64,000 bases of DNA from Chitinophagaceae bacterium PMP191F (GCA_001302245.1 LGYU01000002.1:124001-188000), one strand, 5' to 3'. Shown: positions 1-8,835, counted from the first letter of the stretch. Notes: generated from the letters alone by a model not told the origin. Made by a program: numbers and translations.

Positions 1-1190
1 GTCACCGGCATGTACACCAGGTGTTTTAGTTACAGTGGCAGGATTTACCACCAGTATCATGCTATCAGCAGCGGTCAGTCCTTTACTGTCTGTAACCTGT
101 AAACGGAAATTATAAGTACCCTGCACCAGGTTACTTACACTGGTTAATGCGGCATTGGTATTGGCAATGGTATATTGCGCAGGGCCTGACACTTTTGTCC
201 AGCTATAGCTGGCAATACTATTGGTACCCGCAGTGGCACTACCGTTCAGTGTGGCACTGTTGGCAGGTAAAGTGATCAGGATGGCACCACCCGCATTGGC
301 AACAGGTGGTACAGTGACCGGTGCTGCATTTACCACAATAGTAGTAGTATCAGTAGCAAACAAGCCAGCATTGTCGGTTACTTTTAAACAGAACCTGTAG
401 GTACCCTGTACCAGGTTGCTCACGCTCGTTGCGGCAACATTGGCATTGGCAATGGTATATTGTGTTGGACCAGCTACTTTACTCCAGTTGTAAGTACTTA
501 TAGCATTGGTACCTGCAGCAGCAATTCCGTTCAGTGATGCGGTATTGGCAGGCAATGTAATGGTACTACCAGCTCCGGCACTTACTGTGGGCGCGACAGG
601 CGCTGCATTTACTATAATGGTAGTAGTATCGGTAGCAGACAGCCCTGTATTATCAGTTACCTTCAGACAAAACCTGTAGGTACCCTGCACCAGATTGCTT
701 ACACTGGTTACGGCAACACTGGCATTGGCAATGGCATGTTGTGTTGGACCTGCTACTTTACTCCAGTTGTAGGTGCTGATAACATTGGTACCAGCAGTAG
801 CAGTTCCGTTCAGTGATGCGGTATTGGCAGGCAATGTAATCGTTGCAGTACTTCCTGCACTAACTACCGGTGGTTTACTGCCGGCAGCAGCTTTTACAGT
901 AATGGTGATCCGTGCATCGCCCGGCAGCCACAGGTTATCCCATGCGCGCAGGTTGAACACGTATACGCCTTCTACCAGGTTTGATAAGGTAGCGTTGGCG
1001 CTTTTGTTATTGGTCAGTGTATAAGTATCAGGGCCACTTACTTTAGACCATTCATAAGCCCCTACCACACCATCAGGATCAGTAGCACTTCCGTTCAGTG
1101 CCACCGTGTTGGTGGGTAATGTAATGGTAACATTGGAACCTGCATTTACAACAGGAGGCTGGTTTACACCGGTACCGTTGGTAACATTTA
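1..1190 (-). repeat. Tandem ~279-bp (93-aa) repeats inside the hydrolase gene
   Basis: The same phrase recurs with small changes at about 61-340, 341-618 and 619-900 (anchor gtagtagtatc at 341 and again at 620; a diverged copy begins near 61). More diverged modules continue at about 900-1150 and 1200-1440. Each unit encodes one PKD-like domain. The neighbouring copies at 341 and 620 are much closer to each other than to the distal ones, which suggests recent duplication or homogenisation. Confidence 0.85.
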
Positions 1191-2238
1191 CCTGCATAGT
1201 ATCCAGCGTCCAGTCTGCACGGTCATCTATTGCTTTCAGTTCAAATGTGTAGGTACCGGCAGTACTTAAACCGGTAACAGAGGCAATACCATTGGTAGAT
1301 ACTGCATTGGACATACCTACTGATACAGGACCGGAAATATTTCTCCAGACATAACGTACTATTTTTCCATCCTGATCGGTAGACTGTGAGCCGTTCAGCG
1401 TAGCAGCACCACCAGTGGTAGTAACATTCTGTGCAGAGCCGGCAACAGCAACCGGGCGTTTATTTACTGGCTTGCTTTTATCCTGTGCAATGAACCATTC
1501 AAAAATGTTCGGGTTCTGCCAGTTGTAATCAGTATCATACACACGTCCCCATATCCAGTGGTCACCGTCGGGCCAGATGGTTTTATAAGGCTTTACAGTG
1601 GGACTGCAATTATTAATATTGGTGATGGCATTATTGGTACAGCTTGCACTTACTGTTCCATCATTCGTAGCATGGAAAGCCCATACAGGAAGATTGGCAC
1701 TGGCAAAGTTACACCAGCTAATACCCTGACAGGTACCACAGCTTACACCCACAGCTGCAAACTTCATTGCATTGGCCAGTGAGCTGCCTGCATAATACCA
1801 GGTACCGCCTCCGCCAAGACTTAACCCGGTTAATATGATACGGTTGGTATCAATACTCAGGTTCTTTTTGGCGTAGTTCAGCATTTCGTCAACATAAAAG
1901 TTCTGCCATGAACCATAGCTGTTACTCAGTTGCGGACTCAATACCAGGAAAGTTTCTGTTTTTCCGTTCCACGTAAATTTCATGGTATGGCCATTCTTGA
2001 TGTTGGATGGCACACCATTGTTGGCAACGTTGGGCAAATCGGTAGTACCATTACCACGTTCGCCAATACCATGCAGGAAAATGATCAGTGGATACTTTGT
2101 GTTGGGATTGTAATCTGTTGGCTTGTATTCCAGGAAGCCAATAAACACGCCATTAGATGCGGTGAGCCCTTTTGACACCTGCTGGGCAGGGAGAGCCATG
2201 GCCATAAGAAGGCCTAAACCAAGTAGAATGGTTTTCAT
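1..2238 (-). CDS. Secreted esterase / PHB-depolymerase-like alpha/beta hydrolase with tandem PKD-like modules (3' end outside the window)
   Basis: The reading frame is open from an ATG at 2238 to the window edge, at least 746 codons. It begins with a signal peptide (MKTILLGLGLLMAMALPAQQ). An alpha/beta-hydrolase domain follows: an oxyanion-type FLHGIGERG, a nucleophile elbow GLSLGGGG with Ser140, then HATNDGTVS and GDHWIWG as likely Asp and His of the triad. After about residue 255 come repeated beta-sandwich modules of the PKD/REJ kind (typical words: NAGSNVTITLPTNTVALNGS, DPDG, YEWSKVSGP, VYVFNLRAWD). The last complete modules are near-identical tandem copies with a period of about 279 bp (93 aa). 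It is probably a carbohydrate- or polyester-active surface enzyme; the substrate cannot be read. The C-terminus, where a T9SS sorting domain would lie, is outside the window. The gene is convergent with nothing, and the next minus-strand gene ends 458 bp upstream. Confidence 0.85.
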   Translation of the reverse strand, partial: MKTILLGLGLLMAMALPAQQVSKGLTASNGVFIGFLEYKPTDYNPNTKYPLIIFLHGIGERGNGTTDLPNVANNGVPSNIKNGHTMKFTWNGKTETFLVLSPQLSNSYGSWQNFYVDEMLNYAKKNLSIDTNRIILTGLSLGGGGTWYYAGSSLANAMKFAAVGVSCGTCQGISWCNFASANLPVWAFHATNDGTVSASCTNNAITNINNCSPTVKPYKTIWPDGDHWIWGRVYDTDYNWQNPNIFEWFIAQDKSKPVNKRPVAVAGSAQNVTTTGGAATLNGSQSTDQDGKIVRYVWRNISGPVSVGMSNAVSTNGIASVTGLSTAGTYTFELKAIDDRADWTLDTMQVNVTNGTGVNQPPVVNAGSNVTITLPTNTVALNGSATDPDGVVGAYEWSKVSGPDTYTLTNNKSANATLSNLVEGVYVFNLRAWDNLWLPGDARITITVKAAAGSKPPVVSAGSTATITLPANTASLNGTATAGTNVISTYNWSKVAGPTQHAIANASVAVTSVSNLVQGTYRFCLKVTDNTGLSATDTTTIIVNAAPVAPTVSAGAGSTITLPANTASLNGIAAAGTNAISTYNWSKVAGPTQYTIANANVAATSVSNLVQGTYRFCLKVTDNAGLFATDTTTIVVNAAPVTVPPVANAGGAILITLPANSATLNGSATAGTNSIASYSWTKVSGPAQYTIANTNAALTSVSNLVQGTYNFRLQVTDSKGLTAADSMILVVNPATVTKTPGVHAGD

Positions 2239-2611
2239 AGTTCTGGGTTATTTTGAATAATGGTTGAATGATGTGATGACGAACATTACACCGTCATCAA
2301 TCCGGGGCTGAAATAACAGCAACTGCGCAACACCTGCAAAGCAATAATACCCGGTAATAATTACAAGTATTTGTACCCGCCTGCTACTGTAAAAATCAAC
2401 AGTCCAAAGAAAGGAAGATATACGTTTCACCATTCCAATTTTGGGCATCGTTCTTTCAGCAGTAGGTGTTTTATACTAATGGCGGTAAGATTTACCACTT
2501 TACCAAACCCTTTGGGGACAAGGGTTACAGCCAATTACATTAAAATTACCTGCAATACGAAGTACCAGATCGGGACACGCTGGTTTACTTTTTTACATAG
2601 GCATCAATAAA
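2239..2611. other. Non-coding spacer upstream of the hydrolase gene
   Basis: The short open frames here lack family character or good starts. The stretch must hold the promoter of the minus-strand hydrolase, but I see no convincing TAnnTTTG box close to its ATG. Confidence 0.5.
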
Positions 2612-2637
2612 AAAGCGCAGGAATAATTCCTGCGCTT
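2612..2637 (-). terminator. Intrinsic terminator of the Tricorn-like protease gene
   Basis: A near-perfect palindrome (aaagcgcaggaat / attcctgcgcttt) has an A-rich left flank, which becomes a U-run on the minus-strand transcript. It lies about 60 bp past the stop codon of the protease gene. Confidence 0.75.
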
Positions 2638-2695
2638 TGCATTTTCTTATAACAATAATGGGATACTTACCCCATCATGCTTCTTGAATACATAT

Positions 2696-5600
2696 TTATT
2701 TCTGTAAAATCTCTTTCAGTAATTCATTCACTGCGGCTTCCAGTTGCTGATCTTTTCCTTTGCTTACCACGTTGTATTCATTCATCACCTTAATATCAGG
2801 TTCTGTCTGGTGATTTTCAAGATACTGACCTTTGGCATCTTTACAACCCAATGGTGGTACACCCCAGCGGATGGTATTATCCTGCAATGATTCCCAACCT
2901 GCAAAAGTACAGGTACCAGGTACAGGCATACCCACCAGTTTACCCAATTGCAATGCCTGATAGGTGAAAGCATAACAATGTCCGTCGCTATAGTTGGCCT
3001 CACCTGCAATGGAAATGCTGGGTTTTGTCCAGCGGAAATTAGGTTCGTAACCATTGCTGCGGGTATCAGTTGTATAGTCCATGAACTTTTTACCACTCAG
3101 GAACATTGCCAGATCGGCCACCAGGTCGCCACCTCCATTAAAACGTGTGTCTATCACAATACCTTTACGATTGGCAAATTTACCCATCACCTCTTCGTAA
3201 GTAGTACGGTATGCACCATCGTTCATACCGGGAATATGTACATATCCCAGTTGACCATTGCTGACACGATCTACCTCATCCTGGTTGCGACGCACCCAGC
3301 GTTTGTACAACAGGTTGCTTTCCTCACCGGCACCAACAGGTTTTACTGTAAGCTCTTTTTTGGTAACACCATCTGTTATTACCAGCAATGTGTTTTTACC
3401 AGCCTTCCTGTTCAGGTACTGGCAAAGATCTTTATCTGGTGTGATGGCTTCACCGTCAATAGATTCAATGATCATTCCGGGTTTTACATTAAAGCCGGCT
3501 CTGTCCAGCGGACCGTCTTTGATCACTTCTTCAATCTTTACACCATTGCCTCTATAATCCTGATTGTAGAATGCACCCAATGATGCCGTAGCATCGCCAT
3601 CGGCATTGAAGCTGCCGTAAGATGATCCGCTATGGCTTACGTTCAGTTCACCCAGCAGTTCACTCAGCAGTTCTGAAAATTCATAGTTATTACCAATAAA
3701 GGGCAGGTATTTTTCGTAGTCGGCTTTGTAACTATCCCAGTTTACACCATGCATGCTGGCAGTATAGAAAGTTTCTTTTGTTCTGCGCCATACGTGCTCA
3801 AACATAAAACTGCGTTCTGCTGCTACATCCAGCGTAAGTTCACCATTAATGCTGATAAAATCGCGCTTGCCACTGGCAGTTTCTATTTTTGAAATACCGC
3901 CATTGGTAGCCAGGAAAATCGTTTTCTGATCTTTATCCCATACCATGCTGCCACCGGCTGCATTCAATGCTACCAGCATTTTGGTTTCTTTGGTGCGCAG
4001 GTTGGTGGTCCACAGGTTGGCACCTTTTTCAAAACGGGTAAGATAGTACAACGTTTCACCATCTTTACTTACCAACGCATCGCTAAGAGATGATGAGTGA
4101 ATAGTAAGTTTGGTTTTACGCAGCGTAAGATTGTCCCAGTCTATCACTACAGAATCTTTCTTTACATCTTTCTTTTTAGTGGTGTCTGTTTTGGCTTTCA
4201 GCTCTTCAATTTCTTTCTGCAGGGTAGCATCTTCTTTATTCAGTTTAAAGTTGTCAAATGCTTCCTGTGTAAAGAACAATCCATATACATCGCTTTGTGC
4301 ACCGCCGCTTTGCGCTACAGATTTTAAACCATCACGATTACTGAACCACAGCATCGCCTTACCTCCCATGATCCATTTAGCCCTGCTATCGTTAAAACCG
4401 CTTTCGGTAAGATTGGTCACCTTGCCTTTTCCATCGGCCTGTATCAGCCCTACTTCGCCGGGAGCAATGCCGGGTACTGCATAATCAAACAGTATCCACT
4501 TGCTATCGGGGCTCCATTGGTAATACTGGTCATTATCGCCCATGGAGAACAGCTCTTTATCTGTAAGCAGCGTACGTACCTGTTTGGTAGCAACATTGTA
4601 AATTTTCAGATTGGTTCTGTTCTCAACAAAAGCAATCTCTTTACCATCGGGTGAATAGGAAGGCTGGTAGTTCTCTTTCTCATTCGCTATTACAGGCGTT
4701 TCCTGCAACAAGGTAGATGCATAGAAATAAGGCTCTTCAGCACGTACTTTCTTTGTTTCAAATATCTTCCAGGTATTGCCACGTTCTGATGCATACAGCA
4801 GCGAGCGGCCATCGGGTGAAAAGCTTACCATACGCTCCTGACCGGGTGTATTGGTAATGCGTTTGGTAACGCCCCCTTCCACACTGCTTACAAATACTTC
4901 ACCACGGAAAATGTAAGCCACCTCTTTACCATTGGGCGATACTGCCATATCACGCACATTACCATTTACTGGTATGATCTGTTCGTTGTTGCTTTTGGCA
5001 TCGGCCACAATGGAAATACCCACTTTCTGCGCCTTACCACTACCCTTTTGCGTATACAGTTCACCATCGTAACTAAAACATATCAGTCCATCGTTGGACA
5101 CGCTGAGAAAACGAACCGGGTGTTTTTTAAAACTGGTCAATTGTTGGGTTTTACCGCCATCCACGCCCATTTTATGTACGTTGAACGATCCGCTTTCTTC
5201 ACTCAGGTAATAGAAAGCCTGATCATTATCAGTAAACACGGGGCTTCTGTCCTCGCCATTGAAAGTAGTGATCTTGCGGTGGATTCCTTTTTCAGTATCG
5301 TACACCCATATATCGCGGGCTATAGAGGATGTATGGTGTTTGCGCCAGGTATTTTCACCCCCTTTTTTATCCTGGTACAACATCATTTTACCATTGCGGC
5401 TTAGTTTCACTTCTTCAGCAGGTGTGGTCAGTATCTGCTCTACACGGCCACCGTTTATAGAAACCTTGTACAGCTCTGGCTGCGCACCGGAAGGGAAAGC
5501 ACGGTTGCTGGCAGCATCCAGCCGGGCAGCACCAAACAGAATGCTTTTATTGTCATTAGAAAACTCGTACGGATATTCCTGTGCAGAGTGGAAAGTAACT

Positions 5601-5905
5601 CTTTTGGCTTCGCCACCAGTGGCAGGAATTACAAATACGTCAAAATTGCCATACCGATCGCTGGCAAAGGCAATAGACTTACTGTCATGGCTCCATACCG
5701 GCATAAAATCGTGCGCGGCATGCAGTGTAAGCGGCGTGGCAGTACCGCCATTGCTGGGCACGGTATACAGATCGCCTTTGAAAGTGAATACAATAGTTTT
5801 ACCATCGGGAGAAATGGCTGAGTAACGCAGCCAACCCGGAGTGATCTGGGCGGTTAACTGGCACACAGGTAATGCAGCCAGCATAAGCAGGAATAGTTTT
5901 CGCAT
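2696..5905 (-). CDS. Tricorn protease homologue, S41 family peptidase
   Basis: A 1069-aa exported protease. I chose the ATG at 5905 over an upstream in-frame ATG because a signal peptide (MRKLFLLMLAALPVCQLTA) starts there. The N-terminal half is a WD40/PD40 beta-propeller with repeated SPDGK words (SPDGKTIVFTF, SPNGKEVAYIF, SPDGRSLLYAS, SPDGKEIAFVE). A Lys/Glu-rich linker (LNKEDATLQKEIEELKAKTD) precedes a second propeller part. Then come a PDZ domain (about 775-860, GPLDRAGFNVKPGMIIESID) and an S41 (tail-specific protease) core. The nucleophile is Ser973 in NYSDGHCYAF, after the RFNGGGDLVADLA loop. The length and domain order match bacterial Tricorn homologues, which degrade peptides. The signal peptide places this one in the periplasm or outside the cell. 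The gene stands alone. Confidence 0.93.
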   Translation of the reverse strand: MRKLFLLMLAALPVCQLTAQITPGWLRYSAISPDGKTIVFTFKGDLYTVPSNGGTATPLTLHAAHDFMPVWSHDSKSIAFASDRYGNFDVFVIPATGGEAKRVTFHSAQEYPYEFSNDNKSILFGAARLDAASNRAFPSGAQPELYKVSINGGRVEQILTTPAEEVKLSRNGKMMLYQDKKGGENTWRKHHTSSIARDIWVYDTEKGIHRKITTFNGEDRSPVFTDNDQAFYYLSEESGSFNVHKMGVDGGKTQQLTSFKKHPVRFLSVSNDGLICFSYDGELYTQKGSGKAQKVGISIVADAKSNNEQIIPVNGNVRDMAVSPNGKEVAYIFRGEVFVSSVEGGVTKRITNTPGQERMVSFSPDGRSLLYASERGNTWKIFETKKVRAEEPYFYASTLLQETPVIANEKENYQPSYSPDGKEIAFVENRTNLKIYNVATKQVRTLLTDKELFSMGDNDQYYQWSPDSKWILFDYAVPGIAPGEVGLIQADGKGKVTNLTESGFNDSRAKWIMGGKAMLWFSNRDGLKSVAQSGGAQSDVYGLFFTQEAFDNFKLNKEDATLQKEIEELKAKTDTTKKKDVKKDSVVIDWDNLTLRKTKLTIHSSSLSDALVSKDGETLYYLTRFEKGANLWTTNLRTKETKMLVALNAAGGSMVWDKDQKTIFLATNGGISKIETASGKRDFISINGELTLDVAAERSFMFEHVWRRTKETFYTASMHGVNWDSYKADYEKYLPFIGNNYEFSELLSELLGELNVSHSGSSYGSFNADGDATASLGAFYNQDYRGNGVKIEEVIKDGPLDRAGFNVKPGMIIESIDGEAITPDKDLCQYLNRKAGKNTLLVITDGVTKKELTVKPVGAGEESNLLYKRWVRRNQDEVDRVSNGQLGYVHIPGMNDGAYRTTYEEVMGKFANRKGIVIDTRFNGGGDLVADLAMFLSGKKFMDYTTDTRSNGYEPNFRWTKPSISIAGEANYSDGHCYAFTYQALQLGKLVGMPVPGTCTFAGWESLQDNTIRWGVPPLGCKDAKGQYLENHQTEPDIKVMNEYNVVSKGKDQQLEAAVNELLKEILQK

Positions 5906-6145
5906 AAGTGAAATAAATATATCCGGTAATATAGGACAACCAACTATTAGAAAAGGCATTTTTGTGATAAACGCACAAAGCAAATACAACAAATTACCCG
6001 GAAACCCTTAGCAAACGGCATCAGCATAACAGATTTACGATTTCAGTAATTTACTTCCAGTGGTAAAGAAAGAAGGTGTAAGGGACCACCCACCAGGTAT
6101 AAGGTGAAAGAACAGGCAGTATGCGGGCAAATGAACGCTGCGCTT

Positions 6146-6448
6146 CTATTCAAACCCTATTACAGCATAGGGACGATTGTAAGGAACATCTTCACCATCG
6201 GCAGAGAAATAGGCAATCTTTGTATCGGCATTGATCTTATTGCCCGCATGCAGCCCCCCTTTAGAAGATGGGAAACCTGGGCTGTTGCTGTATATAAAAG
6301 CCGGCTGCTGGTTGAACAGCACCTTGGCTATTTTAACAGGCGTGGCCTGATAACTGCCAAACGACGCCTCTACATATTCTATAAACACCACTTCATCAGA
6401 CGGCTGTATAGCTCCGTTGTTCAACTGGTAAATGCAGGTAAATGCCAT
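6146..6448 (-). CDS. Small hypothetical protein next to repeat cluster A1
   Basis: A 100-aa frame that reads like a real protein (MAFTCIYQLNNGAIQPSDEV ... YFSADGEDVPYNRPYAVIGF) with no recognised domain, signal peptide or membrane helix. The open frame runs 38 codons further upstream, but that part is translated from the repeat element and is discarded. The ATG at 6448 has a GGAG about 5 nt before it and a TTATTTCG, close to a TAnnTTTG box, further up. The protein could be complete, or it could be the 3' part of a longer gene cut by repeat insertion. Function unknown. Confidence 0.5.
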   Translation of the reverse strand: MAFTCIYQLNNGAIQPSDEVVFIEYVEASFGSYQATPVKIAKVLFNQQPAFIYSNSPGFPSSKGGLHAGNKINADTKIAYFSADGEDVPYNRPYAVIGFE

Positions 6449-6479
6449 GCTCCAATTTACGAAATAAGCGTTAAAGCGG

Positions 6480-7200
6480 GTTTTGTGTTGCCCTGGTGGG
6501 GGCAGCGGATTACTCCGCGGGCCGCTACCCCGACCAACGGGAGGGGTCTGAAAGCTGCACATGCAGCGGGCCAGTCATTCCGAACAAGCAGCAGCCACCT
6601 GCCCCTACAACACTGTAATGCGAAGTGAGGAATCTGAAAACTGAACATGCAGCATACCGTGTTAAATGATGCATACATCCCATTCAGAGTTTCAGATTCC
6701 TCCCTGCGCCATTAATCGCTCCTATTGCAGCATTACTACTGGCTTGGTCGGAATGACGGCTCCCCGCTGGTGTGGGGTATCGGATTACTCCGCAGGCTGT
6801 CACCCCGACGAAGGAGGGGTCTGAATGCTGCACATGCAGCAAGCCGTATTATTGGCAGCGGGCTGTCATTCCGAACAAGCAGCAGCCACCCACCCACCCC
6901 TACAACACTGTAATGCGAAGTGAGGAATCTGAAAGCTGAACATGTAGCAAGCCGTATTATTAGCGGCATCCTTGCCATTCGTGCTACCAGATTCCTCCCT
7001 GCGCCATTAATCACTGCTATTACAACATTGCTGCTGGCTTGGTCGGAATGACGGCTCCCTGCTGGTGTGGGGTATCGGATTACTCCGCAGGCGTCACCCC
7101 GACCAACGGGAGGGGTCTGAAAGCTACACATGCAGCAAGCTGTATTATTTGCAGCGGACTGTCATTCCGAACAAGCAGCAGCCACCTGCCACGCCAGCGC
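6480..7200. repeat. Mosaic palindromic repeat cluster A1
   Basis: The stretch is built from two recurring modules. Module 1 has the form GATTCCTCCCTGCGCCATTA ... CTTGGTCGGAATGAC (near 6698 and 6994). Module 2 has the form GTCATTCCGAACAAGCAGCA ... AATGCGAAGTGAGGAATCTG (near 6572 and 6866, truncated near 7160). The ends of the modules are reverse complements of each other (GGAATGAC/GTCATTCC, GATTCCTC/GAGGAATC), so pairs form large dyads. The open frames in this region on both strands are translations of the repeat and are not reported as genes. The same family recurs at 9036-10250. Confidence 0.85.
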
Positions 7201-7235
7201 GCGGTATATTGGTTGCGCCGAATGTAAACGCACCA

Positions 7236-7264
7236 ACAAAAAAAGAGGCGCTTAAACAAGCGCC
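7236..7264 (-). terminator. Terminator of the two-gene paralogue unit
   Basis: A hairpin GGCGCTT-AAAC-AAGCGCC (7247-7264) with an A-run on its left side (7236-7244), i.e. a U-run on the minus-strand transcript, lies about 90 bp past the stop of the downstream paralogue. Confidence 0.7.
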
Positions 7265-7355
7265 CCTGTAGAAAAACCACAATATACCAGTGCCTCTAAA
7301 GCACGTAACAACAAAAAAAATAATCAATACCGTATCTTATACTATTACCATGCGC

Positions 7356-7658
7356 TTAATCCTTTTTCTTACGCTGCATATTCTCTTTAGCGATCAGATC
7401 CAGCATAAATGCACCTTCCAGGCATTTTTCAAGGCTATCCAGAAAATAAAAAATAACACGGCGATCTTCCGGATTTGAAAAATGTGCTACATCGCTGGTA
7501 AAGGCAGTATAGCGTAGCCTGTACAAGTGGTACCTGATTTTCATCAGATCGTAATGAGTAAAAAAATATTTGATGCAACGCATGGGATCTTTCATTTCTT
7601 TTTCATCAAGTAAAAAAGGAACTCTGAAAAAGCTTTTATTTAGTGGTAACGAGTACAT
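7356..7658 (-). CDS. Hypothetical ~100-aa protein, paralogue of its upstream neighbour
   Basis: A 100-aa, mostly alpha-helical and charged protein with no signal peptide. It aligns without gaps from its first Met with the product of 7730-8044: MYSLPLNKSFFRVPF against MYCIEQNKDFFDRPV, then an FF...IR..L.RL.Y.A....D..HFS....R..I..F......E.A..L pattern. The two genes lie head to tail, 71 bp apart, and end in a shared terminator, so they are probably co-transcribed. No known domain is recognised. Small paralogous families of this kind recur in Chitinophagaceae without an assigned role. The Lys-rich tail (MQRKKKD) is the only other notable feature. Confidence 0.7.
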   Translation of the reverse strand: MYSLPLNKSFFRVPFLLDEKEMKDPMRCIKYFFTHYDLMKIRYHLYRLRYTAFTSDVAHFSNPEDRRVIFYFLDSLEKCLEGAFMLDLIAKENMQRKKKD

Positions 7659-7729
7659 ACAACAAGCATTTTAAATGGTGATGCAATAAGATAATGGGGA
7701 GGAGCGGTAACATATACCATAAGCGGGGG

Positions 7730-8044
7730 CTATGGCCTGGCAGGCTTTACTATTTTAAGCAGCTCGCGTTGTTCATACGCCTCATACAGCAATAAAGCAG
7801 CCTCAAAAAAACTCTCCGTTTCATTAATAAACCAGTGAATGTTTTTACGCTCTGAAGCATCGGAGAAATGTTCATCGCTGGTGGTAAGTGCCGCATACAG
7901 CAGGCGCTGTAGCTGAATGCGGATATCACTTAGCGGCATGCTGCTGAAAAAGCAGCCAATCACATTCATAGCATCGTTGCGCTCTTCTAAAGAAAGGCGC
8001 ACGGGGCGGTCAAAAAAATCCTTATTTTGTTCAATGCAGTACAT
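7730..8044 (-). CDS. Hypothetical ~104-aa protein, paralogue of its downstream neighbour
   Basis: The start at 8044 (MYCIEQNKDFF) is preferred over an in-frame ATG nine codons upstream because it makes the alignment with the neighbouring paralogue collinear from residue 1. The protein is helical and acidic, with ERNDAMNVIGCFFSSMPL, IRIQLQRLLYAALTTSDEHF and a Glu-rich C-terminal helix. No domain, signal peptide or transmembrane helix is seen. Its 5' region carries the first copy of the duplicated dyad element (8214-8287), about 170 nt upstream on the antisense side, so a leader-RNA or regulatory link is possible but unproven. Function unknown. Confidence 0.68.
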   Translation of the reverse strand: MYCIEQNKDFFDRPVRLSLEERNDAMNVIGCFFSSMPLSDIRIQLQRLLYAALTTSDEHFSDASERKNIHWFINETESFFEAALLLYEAYEQRELLKIVKPARP

Positions 8045-8159
8045 GAGGTAAGTGTTTAAAAGGTGAAGCAATAGGTTACCGCTACCGGCAGCAGGCCGGT
8101 ATATAGATGTGGTGTGTGTGCAGTGCAGGAAAACAAATGCAAATGAATGAAAGAAGCCG

Positions 8160-8287
8160 GTAAGCAGAGAGGTAACGCTTTTGCCACAGCGCTATGGCAT
8201 TGGGGAGAAAAGAGAAAGCGCGGGTCTCTGCTTACTGTTCCAGAGGCCTTGGGAGCCTACACACAATAAGAGAGAGCCCGCGCTTTC
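8160..8287. ncRNA. Structured dyad element, copy 1 (candidate RNA or cis-regulatory structure)
   Basis: The core at 8214-8287 has outer arms gaaagcgcggg and cccgcgctttc, an inner hairpin CTCTG...CAGAG and a second small hairpin AGGC...GCCT. Copy 2 at 8912-8985 keeps the same arms and inner stems. Upstream, GTAAGCAGAGA (8160-8170) is an exact reverse complement of TCTCTGCTTAC (8225-8235), so it could compete with the inner hairpin. I do not recognise a known RNA family, and the transcribed strand is unknown. It could also be a palindromic mobile repeat or a long-loop terminator. Confidence 0.45.
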
Positions 8288-8456
8288 ACGCTGAGGCCCT
8301 TCACTTATCATCCCGTGTGTTGAAATTTCCCAAGTTTCTGGAACGAGAATCTAAGCGAATAGCTTCAAAATAAGTTTTTGAAGGTGTCGCAAATATATTG
8401 ATTACTTAACTATACCATCAACCGTAATTTGAATGCAATATATAACAAATAATCAA

Positions 8457-8484
8457 ATGTTACAAAACTGTAACATGTTTTTTT
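8457..8484. promoter_or_regulatory. Palindrome just upstream of the XRE gene
   Basis: ATGTTACA-AAAC-TGTAACAT (8457-8476), followed by a T-run, ends 32 bp before the ATG of the XRE-family gene. The position and 8-bp arms suit an autoregulatory operator. The T-run would equally fit a terminator-like leader hairpin. Confidence 0.45.
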
Positions 8485-8508
8485 AATATCTAATCTTACT
8501 TAGCCTTA

Positions 8509-8781
8509 ATGAAAGATCAAGAAAACATAACCTCTATTGAGGAATACGTAATAGCATTTGTTAAAGAGCTAAGAAAGAAACGTAAACTAACCCAAGAGGA
8601 TATTGCAAATATTATTGGTGTTGAACGAACCTATATAACATTAGTTGAAAGTTCGAGTCAATCTCATAAATATAATCTTCGTCATATTAATGCACTTGCT
8701 GATTACTTTGGGTTATCCCCACGTGTGTTTTTACCTGAAGAGCCTTTCCCAGTAGATAACATGAACGAGGGTACAAAATAA
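8509..8781 (+). CDS. XRE-family helix-turn-helix transcriptional regulator
   Basis: A 90-aa, single-domain DNA-binding protein. The HTH_3/XRE core covers about residues 15-72: IAFVKELRKKRKLTQEDIAN, IGVERTYITLVES and a LRHINALADYFGLSPRVFL helix 4-5. The short Pro/Glu tail has no second domain. The start is the only in-frame ATG near the front and lies 32 bp past a perfect palindrome that may be its operator. A strong terminator follows. The gene is AT-richer than the flanking core genes and lies between two copies of the dyad element and between two repeat clusters, as expected for an accessory locus. It could be a solitary antitoxin-like regulator, but no toxin is adjacent. Confidence 0.85.
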   Translation: MKDQENITSIEEYVIAFVKELRKKRKLTQEDIANIIGVERTYITLVESSSQSHKYNLRHINALADYFGLSPRVFLPEEPFPVDNMNEGTK

Positions 8782-8808
8782 TTGTTTGCTCCATACCTAA
8801 TTTATATT

Positions 8809-8835
8809 GCGCCCCTACGGGGCGCTTTGTTTTTG
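8809..8835 (+). terminator. Intrinsic terminator of the XRE gene
   Basis: A GC-only stem GCGCCCC-TAC-GGGGCGC (8809-8825) is followed directly by TTTGTTTTTGT, 27 bp after the stop codon. Confidence 0.88.

Noticed and set aside
7039-7330. Short overlapping open frames beyond repeat cluster A1
   Set aside because: They overlap the repeat and the terminator and are not protein-like.
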